Part shown: one piece after another, positions 7,402 through 15,383 of the stretch
Layout of the letters: every line of letters begins with the position of its first letter
Position numbering within the stretch: position 1 is the stretch's first letter
Source: Prevotella sp. UBA2711
Lineage (GTDB): Bacteria > Bacteroidota > Bacteroidia > Bacteroidales > Bacteroidaceae
DNA: 47,138 nt
NCBI GenBank assembly: GCA_002354095.1
Contig: DEKX01000011.1
Span: 1-47,138, forward strand
Reading direction: 5' to 3'
The notes under the pieces: model-generated
What the model was told of the DNA's origin: nothing
Seen by the model: the letters and a program-made list of their open reading frames with translations, nothing else
Database searches by the model: none
Position numbers and translations under genes: made by a program

Positions 7402-9400
7402 GGCGTCCCTGCTTGTCGAACATGCCGTAGGTAGTACTGGTCACTTTGAATTCCGTTCTGCGATTGAGTTGGTTGCAGATGTCTTGTTCTTCGGGTGTGA
7501 ACGTTCTGACGTAGTCTTCGGTCAGAACGTCATTTTCTTTCAGGAAGGAATACTTCTCGGTTAGCTTACGACGAATTTTCTTAGGACTGGTCTTGCCGTA
7601 ACCTCTGGGGGTTAAGCGATTCTTGTGGATTCCTTTGCTGATGAGATAGTTGACCACCGATTCTGCACGGCGCTGGGAGAGTCGCACGTTATATTCTGCA
7701 CTGCCTTTATAGTCGCAGTGGGCAGCCAGTTCAATGGCTACATGCGGATTCTCGTTCAGCAAGACCACCAGTTTGTCAAGCGCTTCGGTTGACTCAGGGC
7801 GCAGGGTGGCGCGATCGAAATCATAGAATATATTGTCAATCAGTACTGGAGCCGTAATGCTGGCAAGTGGGAATTGTAGCACGTATTCCTCTGAATCCTC
7901 AGCGGGTTCAACACGTATCTCCTCCTTATGGTTCAGGTAACCGGGACAGGTTCCTAACAAGACATAATCTACATGGGGCTTCATTTGGTAGGTAAACGAG
8001 CCGTCGCCCTTGACGCTGAGCTTGAGGTTTGTACCGTCATTGCCTACGAGATAGACCAGAGCCTGGGGCAGTTCGTAGCCGTCTTGTTCATAGACCCAAC
8101 CCTTGATGGTCTGGGTGATTTCAGGATTCTCAAATGAATAAATATGGTCCCATCCATGGGCATCGCCACGATTGGAAGAGAAAAAGCCGCGATTGAACAC
8201 GCCCTCAAACGTCATTCCAAAATCGTCACCCTGTGAGTTAAGCGGGAAACCAGGATGTTCCATCTGCCACCCGAATGCATTAGGCTTGGCAATGAAAATA
8301 TCCAAGCCGCCCATTCCTTCGTGTCCGTTGCTGGAGAAATAAAGATCGCCATTCGGGCGGAAGGTGGGAAACAGTTCGTCGCCAGGGGTGTTGATGGGTG
8401 CTCCCAAGTTCTCTGCACCTCCCATACCGGATTCCGCCAGACGTACGCGCCAAATATCCTTTCCACCTTCGCCGCCAGGCATATCGCTGACGAAATAAAG
8501 CCACTTGCCATCGGGACTCACTGCCGGGTGGGCGTAAAGGGAGAGTGTATCACGAGAAATTTCCACTTCCTGTGCCTTCGACCAAGCGGCATCTGAACGG
8601 CGCGACGAGGCTATTTTGGCATAGCGGGGATAGTTGTTGTCGGTTTGGCAAATGGTGAGATACATGGTGTGCCCATCGGGAGTCAGACAGCAGGCGCCCT
8701 CATCGTCAGGGGTATTCAGATCTGAGTCAATGACTTGTGGACGTTGCCATTTGCCCTGTTCGTCTTTCTGTGCTACGAAAATATCCGCATTCTTCGTACC
8801 GGTGATACCGCTCAGTTCGTCACCGGTAGCATCGTTGCGTGTTGACGTAAAGTAGAGGCGGTCGAAATCCTCGCCTCCCAGCACGGGAGAATATTCCGAA
8901 CGGCGGGAGTTGAAGATGTTTTCCCTTTTAACCGTATAGCGCGACCCTTCTTGTTTCCAGACGGGTGCCTGTGTGGCTGAGCGTCTGCCGTTCTGCGCCA
9001 GTAGCTTGACAAAGGCAGGACTTTGGGCAGCTACGGAGTCGATGAGCATGTTGTTAAACAACTGCCCAGCCTCCTTGTAATTAGCATTCTTCAGCAATTG
9101 CTGTCCCAGATAAAGTTGGGTAAGGGAGTCTTCCACCCCATAGCGCAAAGCATTGCGATAGGCAGCAATAGCCCTTTGGGTATAGTTGATGCGTCGGTAG
9201 CAGTCAGCCAGTTTTAAGGCTCGTTGGCCACGCAACTTCCGTTCTTTCACGGGTGTCTGTGCATACGCCTTCCTGTATTGTGCCGCGGCGTCGAAATATT
9301 CGCCCAAGGCATAATACTTATCACCTTTCTTCATGGCGTGTTCTGCGCTGCATCCTACGAGCGCGATACAAGCCAGCAGTATATATACAACATTACGCAT
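7376..9400 (-). CDS. PorE-like outer-membrane lipoprotein (TPR, beta-propeller, CRD, OmpA C-terminal)
   Basis: 674 aa. A lipoprotein signal (ILLACIALVGCS, lipobox Cys about residue 18) is followed by TPR-type helices (about 25-130), PD40/WD40-like propeller blades with repeated SPVLGGEDFDRLYFTS, SPDGKWLYFVSD and FRPNGDLYFSSNG motifs (about 165-430), a carboxypeptidase-regulatory-like domain (about 435-520), and an OmpA-type peptidoglycan-binding domain (IFYDFDRATLRPES, then LSQRRAESVVNYL). This order matches PorE of Porphyromonas gingivalis, a type IX secretion component anchored to the cell wall. Similar multidomain proteins exist outside that system and no other type IX gene is in the window, so the precise role is inferred. 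Confidence 0.85.
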   Translation of the reverse strand: MRNVVYILLACIALVGCSAEHAMKKGDKYYALGEYFDAAAQYRKAYAQTPVKERKLRGQRALKLADCYRRINYTQRAIAAYRNALRYGVEDSLTQLYLGQQLLKNANYKEAGQLFNNMLIDSVAAQSPAFVKLLAQNGRRSATQAPVWKQEGSRYTVKRENIFNSRRSEYSPVLGGEDFDRLYFTSTRNDATGDELSGITGTKNADIFVAQKDEQGKWQRPQVIDSDLNTPDDEGACCLTPDGHTMYLTICQTDNNYPRYAKIASSRRSDAAWSKAQEVEISRDTLSLYAHPAVSPDGKWLYFVSDMPGGEGGKDIWRVRLAESGMGGAENLGAPINTPGDELFPTFRPNGDLYFSSNGHEGMGGLDIFIAKPNAFGWQMEHPGFPLNSQGDDFGMTFEGVFNRGFFSSNRGDAHGWDHIYSFENPEITQTIKGWVYEQDGYELPQALVYLVGNDGTNLKLSVKGDGSFTYQMKPHVDYVLLGTCPGYLNHKEEIRVEPAEDSEEYVLQFPLASITAPVLIDNIFYDFDRATLRPESTEALDKLVVLLNENPHVAIELAAHCDYKGSAEYNVRLSQRRAESVVNYLISKGIHKNRLTPRGYGKTSPKKIRRKLTEKYSFLKENDVLTEDYVRTFTPEEQDICNQLNRRTEFKVTSTTYGMFDKQGRLIEQPVRN

Positions 9401-9430
9401 ACCTCATTAATAACGTATGCCTTTAGGGTT

Positions 9431-11275
9431 TTATTGTGCGATGGTGATGCGGCGGTTGGTGGAATCGCGCATGACGTCATTCACAATTTCTGTGATTTGC
9501 TCTTTCAGTTCGTTGATAAATTGCTGAGGATCATACTTCTTATGTTCAATATCGCGCAATTTCTTTTCCCAGATACCTGTGAGCTCACAACTTTTGAGCA
9601 GTTCCTCGCGAATCAGGTCAATGAGTTCGATTCCCGTGGGAGTGGCCACCAGTCGTTTGCGCTCGCGCTTGATGTAGTGGCGCTTGAAAAGCGTCTCGAT
9701 AATACCGGCACGACTTGACGGTCTGCCGATGCCATTCTCTTTCATGGCGGCACGCAGTGCTTCGTCCTCCACAAACTTGCCTGCTGTCTCCATAGCACGA
9801 AGCAGGGTGGCTTCAGTATAATAAGGTGGGGGAGTGGTCCATTTCTCTGTAAGGGTTGGTTGGTGGTCGCCACTCTCACCTTTTACGAAGGTGGGAAGCG
9901 TTTTCTCTTCTTTATCTTCCTTTTCGGAGTTTTCGGAATTGTCAGAATTTTCAGAACTCTCTGATGATTTCTCTCTCACTACTCGCCAACCTGGTTCCAG
10001 AATCTCCTTACCGGTTACTTTAAACTCAACGCCATCCACCTCACCAAGTACGGTCGTGGTGGAGAACTTACAGTCAGGCAGGAAGACACCAATGAAGCGG
10101 CGGGCTATTAAATCAAATACGTTGCGCTCGGCATCGCTCAGATTTTGGGGCACGACACCCGTGGGGATGATGGCATGGTGGTCGGTCACCTTGGAAGAGT
10201 CGAAAACGCGTTTTGTCTTCTTCAGCGGTTTGCCGCCAATGGGTTTGATAAATGGCGCATAAACGGCCTGTCCACCAAACTTGGTCTGATAGAGCCCGTT
10301 GAGAGTCTGTGGACATTTGGGATAGATGTCGTCAGACAGATATTGGGTATCTACACGAGGGTAGGTGGTATATTTCTTTTCGTAGAGAGCCTGTATGAGG
10401 TTGAGCGTCATCTCGGCGGAATACCCAAACTTCTTGTTGCAATCTACTTGCAGGGAGGTAAGGTCGTAGAGCTGTGGAGGTTGTTCCTTTCCTTCCTTCT
10501 TCTCTACTTTTGTAACGGTGAAGGGTTTGCCTTCAATGGTCTTGAATGCTTCTTCGCCTTCTTCCTTCGACGTGAATTTTCCTTTGGTAGCCGTAAAGGT
10601 GGTAGCACGATAGACGGTAGCCAATACCCAATAAGGCTCGGGCTTGAAATTCTCTATTTCTTTCTGTCGATTGACTATCAGGGCGAGTGTCGGAGTTTGT
10701 ACGCGTCCGATGGAGAGCACCTGTCGGTTCTGTCCATATTTGAGGGTATAGAGACGAGTGGCATTCATTCCTAAGAGCCAATCGCCGATAGCACGGGAGA
10801 GACCTGCCAGATAAAGTGGCTGATAGTCGGCTTGGTCTTTCAGTTGCGAGAAACCTTCACTGATAGCTTCGTCCGTCATAGAGGATATCCACAATCGGCT
10901 GACAGGACATTTAGCGCCAGCCTTTTGCATCACCCATCGTTGTATGAGTTCACCTTCCTGTCCGGCGTCACCGCAGTTGATGATACGGTCGGCTTTCTGC
11001 ATCAGTCCTTCGATGATGGCAAACTGTTTCTTGATACTCGGTTGGTCGATGAGTTTAATACCAAAGCGCTCAGGAATCATGGGGAGGGAAGTGAGACTCC
11101 ACGTTTTCCACATCGGTGTATAATCGTGTGGCTCTTTCAGTGTACACAGATGACCGAATGTCCAAGTCACCTGATAACCGTTACCTTCCATATATCCCTC
11201 GTGGGCACTCGTAGCCCCGATAATACGGGCGATATCTTTTGCCACACTGGGTTTCTCTGCAATACAAACTATCAT
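9431..11275 (-). CDS. topB: DNA topoisomerase III (type IA)
   Basis: 614 aa. It relaxes or decatenates DNA through a transient 5'-phosphotyrosine link. The N-terminal Toprim domain begins VCIAEKPSVAKDIARIIGA and continues with NCGDAGQEGELIQRW. SIGRVQTPTLALIVNRQKEI and YTTYPRVDTQYLSDDIYP follow, the latter holding the active-site Tyr. GIGRPSSRAGIIETL lies near the C-terminus. No zinc-finger repeats follow. A Ser/Glu/Asn/Lys-rich acidic insert (around residues 435-460), made of a roughly 9-nt tandem repeat (about 9932-9970), interrupts the core and probably forms a flexible loop. The start follows a -7 box by 10 nt. Confidence 0.95.
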   Translation of the reverse strand: MIVCIAEKPSVAKDIARIIGATSAHEGYMEGNGYQVTWTFGHLCTLKEPHDYTPMWKTWSLTSLPMIPERFGIKLIDQPSIKKQFAIIEGLMQKADRIINCGDAGQEGELIQRWVMQKAGAKCPVSRLWISSMTDEAISEGFSQLKDQADYQPLYLAGLSRAIGDWLLGMNATRLYTLKYGQNRQVLSIGRVQTPTLALIVNRQKEIENFKPEPYWVLATVYRATTFTATKGKFTSKEEGEEAFKTIEGKPFTVTKVEKKEGKEQPPQLYDLTSLQVDCNKKFGYSAEMTLNLIQALYEKKYTTYPRVDTQYLSDDIYPKCPQTLNGLYQTKFGGQAVYAPFIKPIGGKPLKKTKRVFDSSKVTDHHAIIPTGVVPQNLSDAERNVFDLIARRFIGVFLPDCKFSTTTVLGEVDGVEFKVTGKEILEPGWRVVREKSSESSENSDNSENSEKEDKEEKTLPTFVKGESGDHQPTLTEKWTTPPPYYTEATLLRAMETAGKFVEDEALRAAMKENGIGRPSSRAGIIETLFKRHYIKRERKRLVATPTGIELIDLIREELLKSCELTGIWEKKLRDIEHKKYDPQQFINELKEQITEIVNDVMRDSTNRRITIAQ

Positions 11276-11285
11276 AATTGAGCGA

Positions 11286-11316
11286 CAAAGTTACTATAAA
11301 AAAGTGAGCCGACCAA
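11286..11316 (-). promoter_or_regulatory. topB promoter
   Basis: Minus-strand TAACTTTG (11293-11286) with TTGG (11316-11313) 19 nt upstream. The -33 element lies in the loop of the cydB terminator. The -7 box ends 10 nt before the ATG. Confidence 0.65.
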
Positions 11317-11337
11317 GAAGGACGGCTCATTTTTTTT
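11298..11337 (-). terminator. cydB terminator
   Basis: A stem of 14 bp or more (aaaaaagtgagccg with cggctcattttttt, one G-T pair), loop of about 11 nt, begins at the cydB stop codon. It has T tracts on both strands, so it could act in both directions. Confidence 0.8.
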
Positions 11338-12484
11338 AATAAGAGTGGTCTGTATTGATTTCCTCTTTGGTGAGTTTCTTCTTGTCAATAGCTCGCCACG
11401 CATAGACGATATAGGCCAATACGAAAGGTACGAGCAGGGAAACATAGAACATGGTGCGAAGCGTGAACTCCGACGAACAGGAATTAGCCAACGTCAGCGA
11501 CGACTGCAGGTCGGCAGTAGAAGGATAGTAGGCTGTGTGGTTCCATGCCGAACAGAGCAGCAGCGCCAGTACGGTGAGCACGGTTCCGATGCCGGCAGGC
11601 CAGATGCCGCTGATATAGGTCTTCGACCAAACCGTCTTGCCGATACCATAGAGCACCAACACCACACCTATAAGTAATACGATGAGAAGATACCACATGT
11701 CGATGAAGTTATGGAGGTACTTATACGGCTCCATGAAGATGACGCCTGTGTCAGGATGCCAGGCAAAGCCGTCTTTGGTGAGGAGGTGTACCAGATAGGC
11801 AACGAAAAGGATGACAAAAGGAATTGCAGCACCTACCAGTCGTACACTGCCACGACTCCGTATGTCTTCGTCGTCAACATTGTTGATAACGTAGAGAATG
11901 CCCAATACTCTGGCAAGGAAAACAACGGCAAATCCGAATACCAATACCCAGGGATTGAGCAGGGCGTCGAGACCGTGCGAGGCATTTGCCCAGCGCGAAA
12001 TAATAGGAGTGAGCGATGTGGCGTCAATCATATTGTTCTTCTCGACAATGAAGTTCGACCCTTCAAAGAAAGTGGCTACGGCACCTCCTAAAAGCAGTGG
12101 ACCCAGAATGCCGTTCAGCGTGAGACAGAACTGAAAAGTCTTAGGACCAAGGAAATTACCTATCTTGTTTTGGAATTCATAGCTCACGGCCTGTAGGACG
12201 AAGGTGAAGAGGATAATCATCCACAGCCAATAGGCTCCGCCGAACGAAGTGGAATAGAAAAGAGGGAAAGAGGCAAAGAAGGCTCCTCCGAAGGTGACGA
12301 GCGTCGTGAACGTGAACTCCCATTTACGGCCAGTGGAGTTATATACCAGTCGGCGGCCTTCTTCCGTCCAGCCGATACTTCTTGCTACAGAGTTGGCACC
12401 CTGTACGAAGAGCAGAAATACTAACAGTGCACCCAGCAGTGCAACAACGAAACACCAATAGTGCTGAAGAAATGTATATGTCAT
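11336..12484 (-). CDS. cydB: Cytochrome bd quinol oxidase subunit II
   Basis: 382 aa with eight or nine hydrophobic segments. It pairs with CydA to form the high-affinity terminal oxidase that moves electrons from quinol to oxygen, letting an anaerobe scavenge traces of oxygen. The N-terminal YTFLQHYWCFVVALLGALLVF and later ARVLGILYVINNVDDEDIR fit the family. It lies 26 nt after cydA, the gap being occupied by a heptamer repeat. A terminator follows immediately. Confidence 0.95.
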   Translation of the reverse strand: MTYTFLQHYWCFVVALLGALLVFLLFVQGANSVARSIGWTEEGRRLVYNSTGRKWEFTFTTLVTFGGAFFASFPLFYSTSFGGAYWLWMIILFTFVLQAVSYEFQNKIGNFLGPKTFQFCLTLNGILGPLLLGGAVATFFEGSNFIVEKNNMIDATSLTPIISRWANASHGLDALLNPWVLVFGFAVVFLARVLGILYVINNVDDEDIRSRGSVRLVGAAIPFVILFVAYLVHLLTKDGFAWHPDTGVIFMEPYKYLHNFIDMWYLLIVLLIGVVLVLYGIGKTVWSKTYISGIWPAGIGTVLTVLALLLCSAWNHTAYYPSTADLQSSLTLANSCSSEFTLRTMFYVSLLVPFVLAYIVYAWRAIDKKKLTKEEINTDHSY

Positions 12485-12490
12485 AACTTT

Positions 12491-12511
12491 AATTACTCAT
12501 TACTAATTACT
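12491..12511. repeat. Heptamer repeat between cydA and cydB
   Basis: Three units aattact cattact aattact, followed by cattcat, which runs into the cydA stop codon. Same family (reverse complement) as 4-22. Confidence 0.75.
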
Positions 12512-14100
12512 CATTCATTCGAATACTCTGGTCCTTTCTTGATCTGCTTGAGCAGGATGCTGATTTCCACTGCCAGCATCAAGGTGAAAAGGAACAGGAA
12601 GATAAAGAAAGTGAGTGCTACGGCACTGCCGCCGATGTCGCTGACAGCTGCCCAGGTAGGCAACATGTCCTGAATGGTCCAGGGCTGGCGTCCAAACTCG
12701 GCAACCAGCCAACCGCTCTCCGAGGCAATGTATGCCAACGGTACCAGTGCTATAGCTGCCCAATAGTGCCAAGCTGGAAGGGTGGCAATATCATTGCTGT
12801 CGGCTTCCGTTTCAGGAATAATTCCTAAGGTAGCCAGCAGTCGGCGTGTAATAATAGAGATATAGGGAATGCGATACGACACGAGTGTCAGTATTCCGAA
12901 GAAAAGAATAAACAAACAGCCCATACCGACCATCACGCGGAAAGCCCAGAAATTAACAAGTACAGGAGGTACCACGTCTTTCCTTTCCTTCACATAGCCA
13001 TAGCCGAAATACTTCATATTTGACTTGATAATTGAAAGTTGAGAGTTGAGAGTTGCCTCGCTTGCTCCCTCTTTCTTGGCTTTCCGATAGGCAGCTAATG
13101 CGGTGATAGCTTGTTTGCCGCGTTCTATCTTCTCTTCGACAGAAGGTTCCGTCTTTCCGTCTGGTGTGGTGTAGCCGTTCAGAATGTCGTTGATGCCTGG
13201 TACAAAGCCCTGCGGATCGTCAGTTGCCATGATGCTCAGTGCGTAGGGCACTTCGATGCCAGGTATAAGGGTAAGTCCCTGTGCCTTTCCACCATCTGCG
13301 AGTCCCTCTACCGCAGCCAGCTTCATAGGCTGATATTTAGCAACCTGCTGTCCACTGATATGGCCGGTAAATGCTGCGCCCAAAGAAGCGATAAGTCCCA
13401 CTACCGCGGCAATCTTGATGCTCTCCTTAGCGAGTTTGATTTCGCGCTTCTTCATCAGATACCAGCAAGAAACGGCAACTACAAAGACTGCCCCGATAAT
13501 CCATGCCGAAATAACTGTATGGAAGAATTTCCCTACGGCAAAGGGCGAGAAGGCTACTGCAAAGAAATCAACCATCTCATTGCGCATGGTGTCAGGATTG
13601 AACTCGCAACCAACGGGATTCTGCATCCAGGCGTTGGCAACAAGAATCCACCATGCTGAAATCGTGGCTCCTAAGCCTGTGAGCCATGTAGAGGCGAGAT
13701 GGAATCCCTTTGATATCTTGTTCCATCCGAAGTACATCACTGCTACAAAGGTGGACTCCATGAAGAAAGCCAGAATACCTTCGATAGCCAAAGGTGCTCC
13801 GAAAATGTCACCTACAAACCATGAATAGTTCGACCAGTTGGTACCAAACTCAAATTCGAGAATGATACCCGTCGCAACACCCATGGCGAAATTGATGCCG
13901 AAGAGTTTCTGCCAAAACTTGGCAGTGTCTTTCCAGAAAACATCCTGAGTGCGATAATAGTACGTCTCGCAAATACCCATGATGACAGCCAATCCTAAGG
14001 TGAGTGGTACAAACAACCAGTGGTAAATGGCTGTCAGTGCGAATTGTGCTCTTGCCCAGTTAATGGCTCCTGCGTCGATGTTTAATAATAAGTCGTTCAT
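12511..14100 (-). CDS. cydA: Cytochrome bd quinol oxidase subunit I
   Basis: 529 aa. It binds haems b558, b595 and d and the quinol. The N-terminal RAQFALTAIYHWLFVPLTLG carries the haem-ligand His19-type residue. GRQPWTIQDMLPT near the C-terminus is the conserved GRQPW motif. The periplasmic Q-loop (about residues 250-375) is of ordinary bd length but contains a stretch NSQLS near residue 352 that is encoded by a heptamer repeat. It is the second gene of a DUF4492-cydA-cydB operon transcribed from 14373-14403. Confidence 0.96.
   Translation of the reverse strand: MNDLLLNIDAGAINWARAQFALTAIYHWLFVPLTLGLAVIMGICETYYYRTQDVFWKDTAKFWQKLFGINFAMGVATGIILEFEFGTNWSNYSWFVGDIFGAPLAIEGILAFFMESTFVAVMYFGWNKISKGFHLASTWLTGLGATISAWWILVANAWMQNPVGCEFNPDTMRNEMVDFFAVAFSPFAVGKFFHTVISAWIIGAVFVVAVSCWYLMKKREIKLAKESIKIAAVVGLIASLGAAFTGHISGQQVAKYQPMKLAAVEGLADGGKAQGLTLIPGIEVPYALSIMATDDPQGFVPGINDILNGYTTPDGKTEPSVEEKIERGKQAITALAAYRKAKKEGASEATLNSQLSIIKSNMKYFGYGYVKERKDVVPPVLVNFWAFRVMVGMGCLFILFFGILTLVSYRIPYISIITRRLLATLGIIPETEADSNDIATLPAWHYWAAIALVPLAYIASESGWLVAEFGRQPWTIQDMLPTWAAVSDIGGSAVALTFFIFLFLFTLMLAVEISILLKQIKKGPEYSNE
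13031..13055. repeat. Heptamer repeat inside cydA (Q-loop)
   Basis: Units attgaaa gttgaga gttgaga gttgcc, in phase. On the coding strand this is the aactctc family; it encodes TLNSQLSI in the periplasmic quinol-binding loop. Confidence 0.7.
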
Positions 14101-14112
14101 ATTGTTTAGGTT

Positions 14113-14349
14113 TTAATTAATATCCGTTGGGGTGGCTCGCTCAATGAACTCGCTGGCTACGTAGTCAGACTCGCCACCTTTGGGGGCGTGTTCCTTGAGG
14201 TAGTTGGGAAAGAAGAAAACTTTCAGAATGGCAAACATAATGAAAAGCTTGATGAGGATAATCGCCCATAGCGTTTTCCCTAATCGCATATTGCGAAAAC
14301 CCTCATAGTATAGATCGAAAGTCCTGTACAAAAATCCTCGTCTCTCCAT
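14113..14349 (-). CDS. DUF4492 protein of the cytochrome bd operon
   Basis: 78 aa. MERRGFLYRTFDLYYEGFRN is followed by one membrane span (LWAIILIKLFIMFAILKVFFF) and a short polar tail. This small protein is found directly before cydA in Bacteroidetes and epsilonproteobacteria. It is presumably an accessory subunit or assembly factor of the oxidase, by analogy with CydX-type small subunits, though unrelated in sequence. ATG 14349 is preferred over a TTG two codons upstream. Confidence 0.85.
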   Translation of the reverse strand: MERRGFLYRTFDLYYEGFRNMRLGKTLWAIILIKLFIMFAILKVFFFPNYLKEHAPKGGESDYVASEFIERATPTDIN

Positions 14350-14372
14350 AGGCAAAATCCAGTATTATTTTG

Positions 14373-14403
14373 CAAATATATAAAATAAATCTTAAACTTG
14401 CAA
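14373..14403 (-). promoter_or_regulatory. cyd operon promoter
   Basis: Minus-strand TATATTTG (14380-14373) with TTG (14403-14401) 20 nt upstream. The leader to the ATG at 14349 is about 15-20 nt. Confidence 0.65.
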
Positions 14404-14422
14404 CATAAAAAGTAAAAAAAGC

Positions 14423-14453
14423 TTTGTCATTCCTCCGAAATACCCTATCTTTG
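14423..14453 (+). promoter_or_regulatory. Promoter of the efflux-type operon
   Basis: TTTG at 14423-14426, a 19-nt spacer, then TATCTTTG at 14446-14453: a textbook Bacteroidetes promoter. ATG follows at 14475. It lies back to back with the cyd promoter. Confidence 0.8.
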
Positions 14454-14474
14454 CACAATTATTATAAGAATGTA

Positions 14475-15380
14475 ATGGATAAAAAGATAAATTCAGCCTT
14501 GATTGCTGCAATAGTTTTGCTGTTGGTAGGTGTGGCTTACCTGGGCTATAGCCTTTATGAGCAAACGCAAGCCAACAAGGATATGGAGGAATTGGCGACC
14601 CTTGACAAACAGGAGATGGAAGGGGAGTATCGCCAGTTTGCTGACCAATATAGCGAGATGAAAACTCGCATCAACAACGACTCCATCATTGCACAATTGA
14701 CGCGCGAACAGGAACGTACCGAACAGCTTCTGCAGGAGTTGAAGAATACTAAAGCGACCGATGCTGCTGAAATCACACGCTTGAAGAAAGAATTGGCTTC
14801 TGTGCGTGCCGTCTTACGCAGTTACGTGTTGGAAATCGACTCGCTGAATCGTCTCAATCAGGCTTTGCAGGACGAGAACAGTCAGATGCGGACGGAGCTG
14901 GAGGAAAGCAACCAGCAGAACCTTGCACTGACCACTGATAATGCTACTCTCTCCGAGAAAGTAGCCATTGCTGCTCAATTGAATGCCGTCAATATTGATA
15001 TCATGATGATTGTGAAGGGGGCTTTCTCGTCGAAGACGAAGGACCGCACCAAGCATCCTCATAAAATCGGTGGTTCTACCAACGAGATGAAGGTGCGCTT
15101 CACGCTCTCGCGTAATGTTACTGCATCGAATGGCATGCGTAAAATCTATGTACGCATCCTCACGCCTACAGGTAGCGTGCTGAATGCTGCTGGTCAGTGT
15201 CCTTTCGAGGATAAAGAAGTGGCTTACACTGCAATGAAGGCCATAGAATATACGGGAGAAGAAACTCCGATGGAACTCTATGTGGCAAAGAAAGAAACGC
15301 TGATACCTGGCGACTACAGGGTGCAGGTGATTGCCGATGGACATGAGATTGGAGCACGTAGTATCGAACTTGAGAAATAA
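14475..15380 (+). CDS. Membrane-anchored coiled-coil protein
   Basis: 301 aa. One N-terminal membrane span (ALIAAIVLLLVGVAYLGYSLY) anchors a long coiled coil (about residues 30-165, heptad pattern rich in Glu, Gln and Leu). A globular C-terminal domain (about 180-300) of beta-rich appearance begins at MMIVKGAFSSKTKDRTK and includes VRILTPTGSVLNAAG. I do not recognise a named family for the globular part. It begins an operon with an outer-membrane channel, adaptor and ABC-2 permeases; the next gene starts 4 nt on. A structural or envelope-spanning role is possible but unproven. Confidence 0.8.
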   Translation: MDKKINSALIAAIVLLLVGVAYLGYSLYEQTQANKDMEELATLDKQEMEGEYRQFADQYSEMKTRINNDSIIAQLTREQERTEQLLQELKNTKATDAAEITRLKKELASVRAVLRSYVLEIDSLNRLNQALQDENSQMRTELEESNQQNLALTTDNATLSEKVAIAAQLNAVNIDIMMIVKGAFSSKTKDRTKHPHKIGGSTNEMKVRFTLSRNVTASNGMRKIYVRILTPTGSVLNAAGQCPFEDKEVAYTAMKAIEYTGEETPMELYVAKKETLIPGDYRVQVIADGHEIGARSIELEK

Positions 15381-15383
15381 ACT

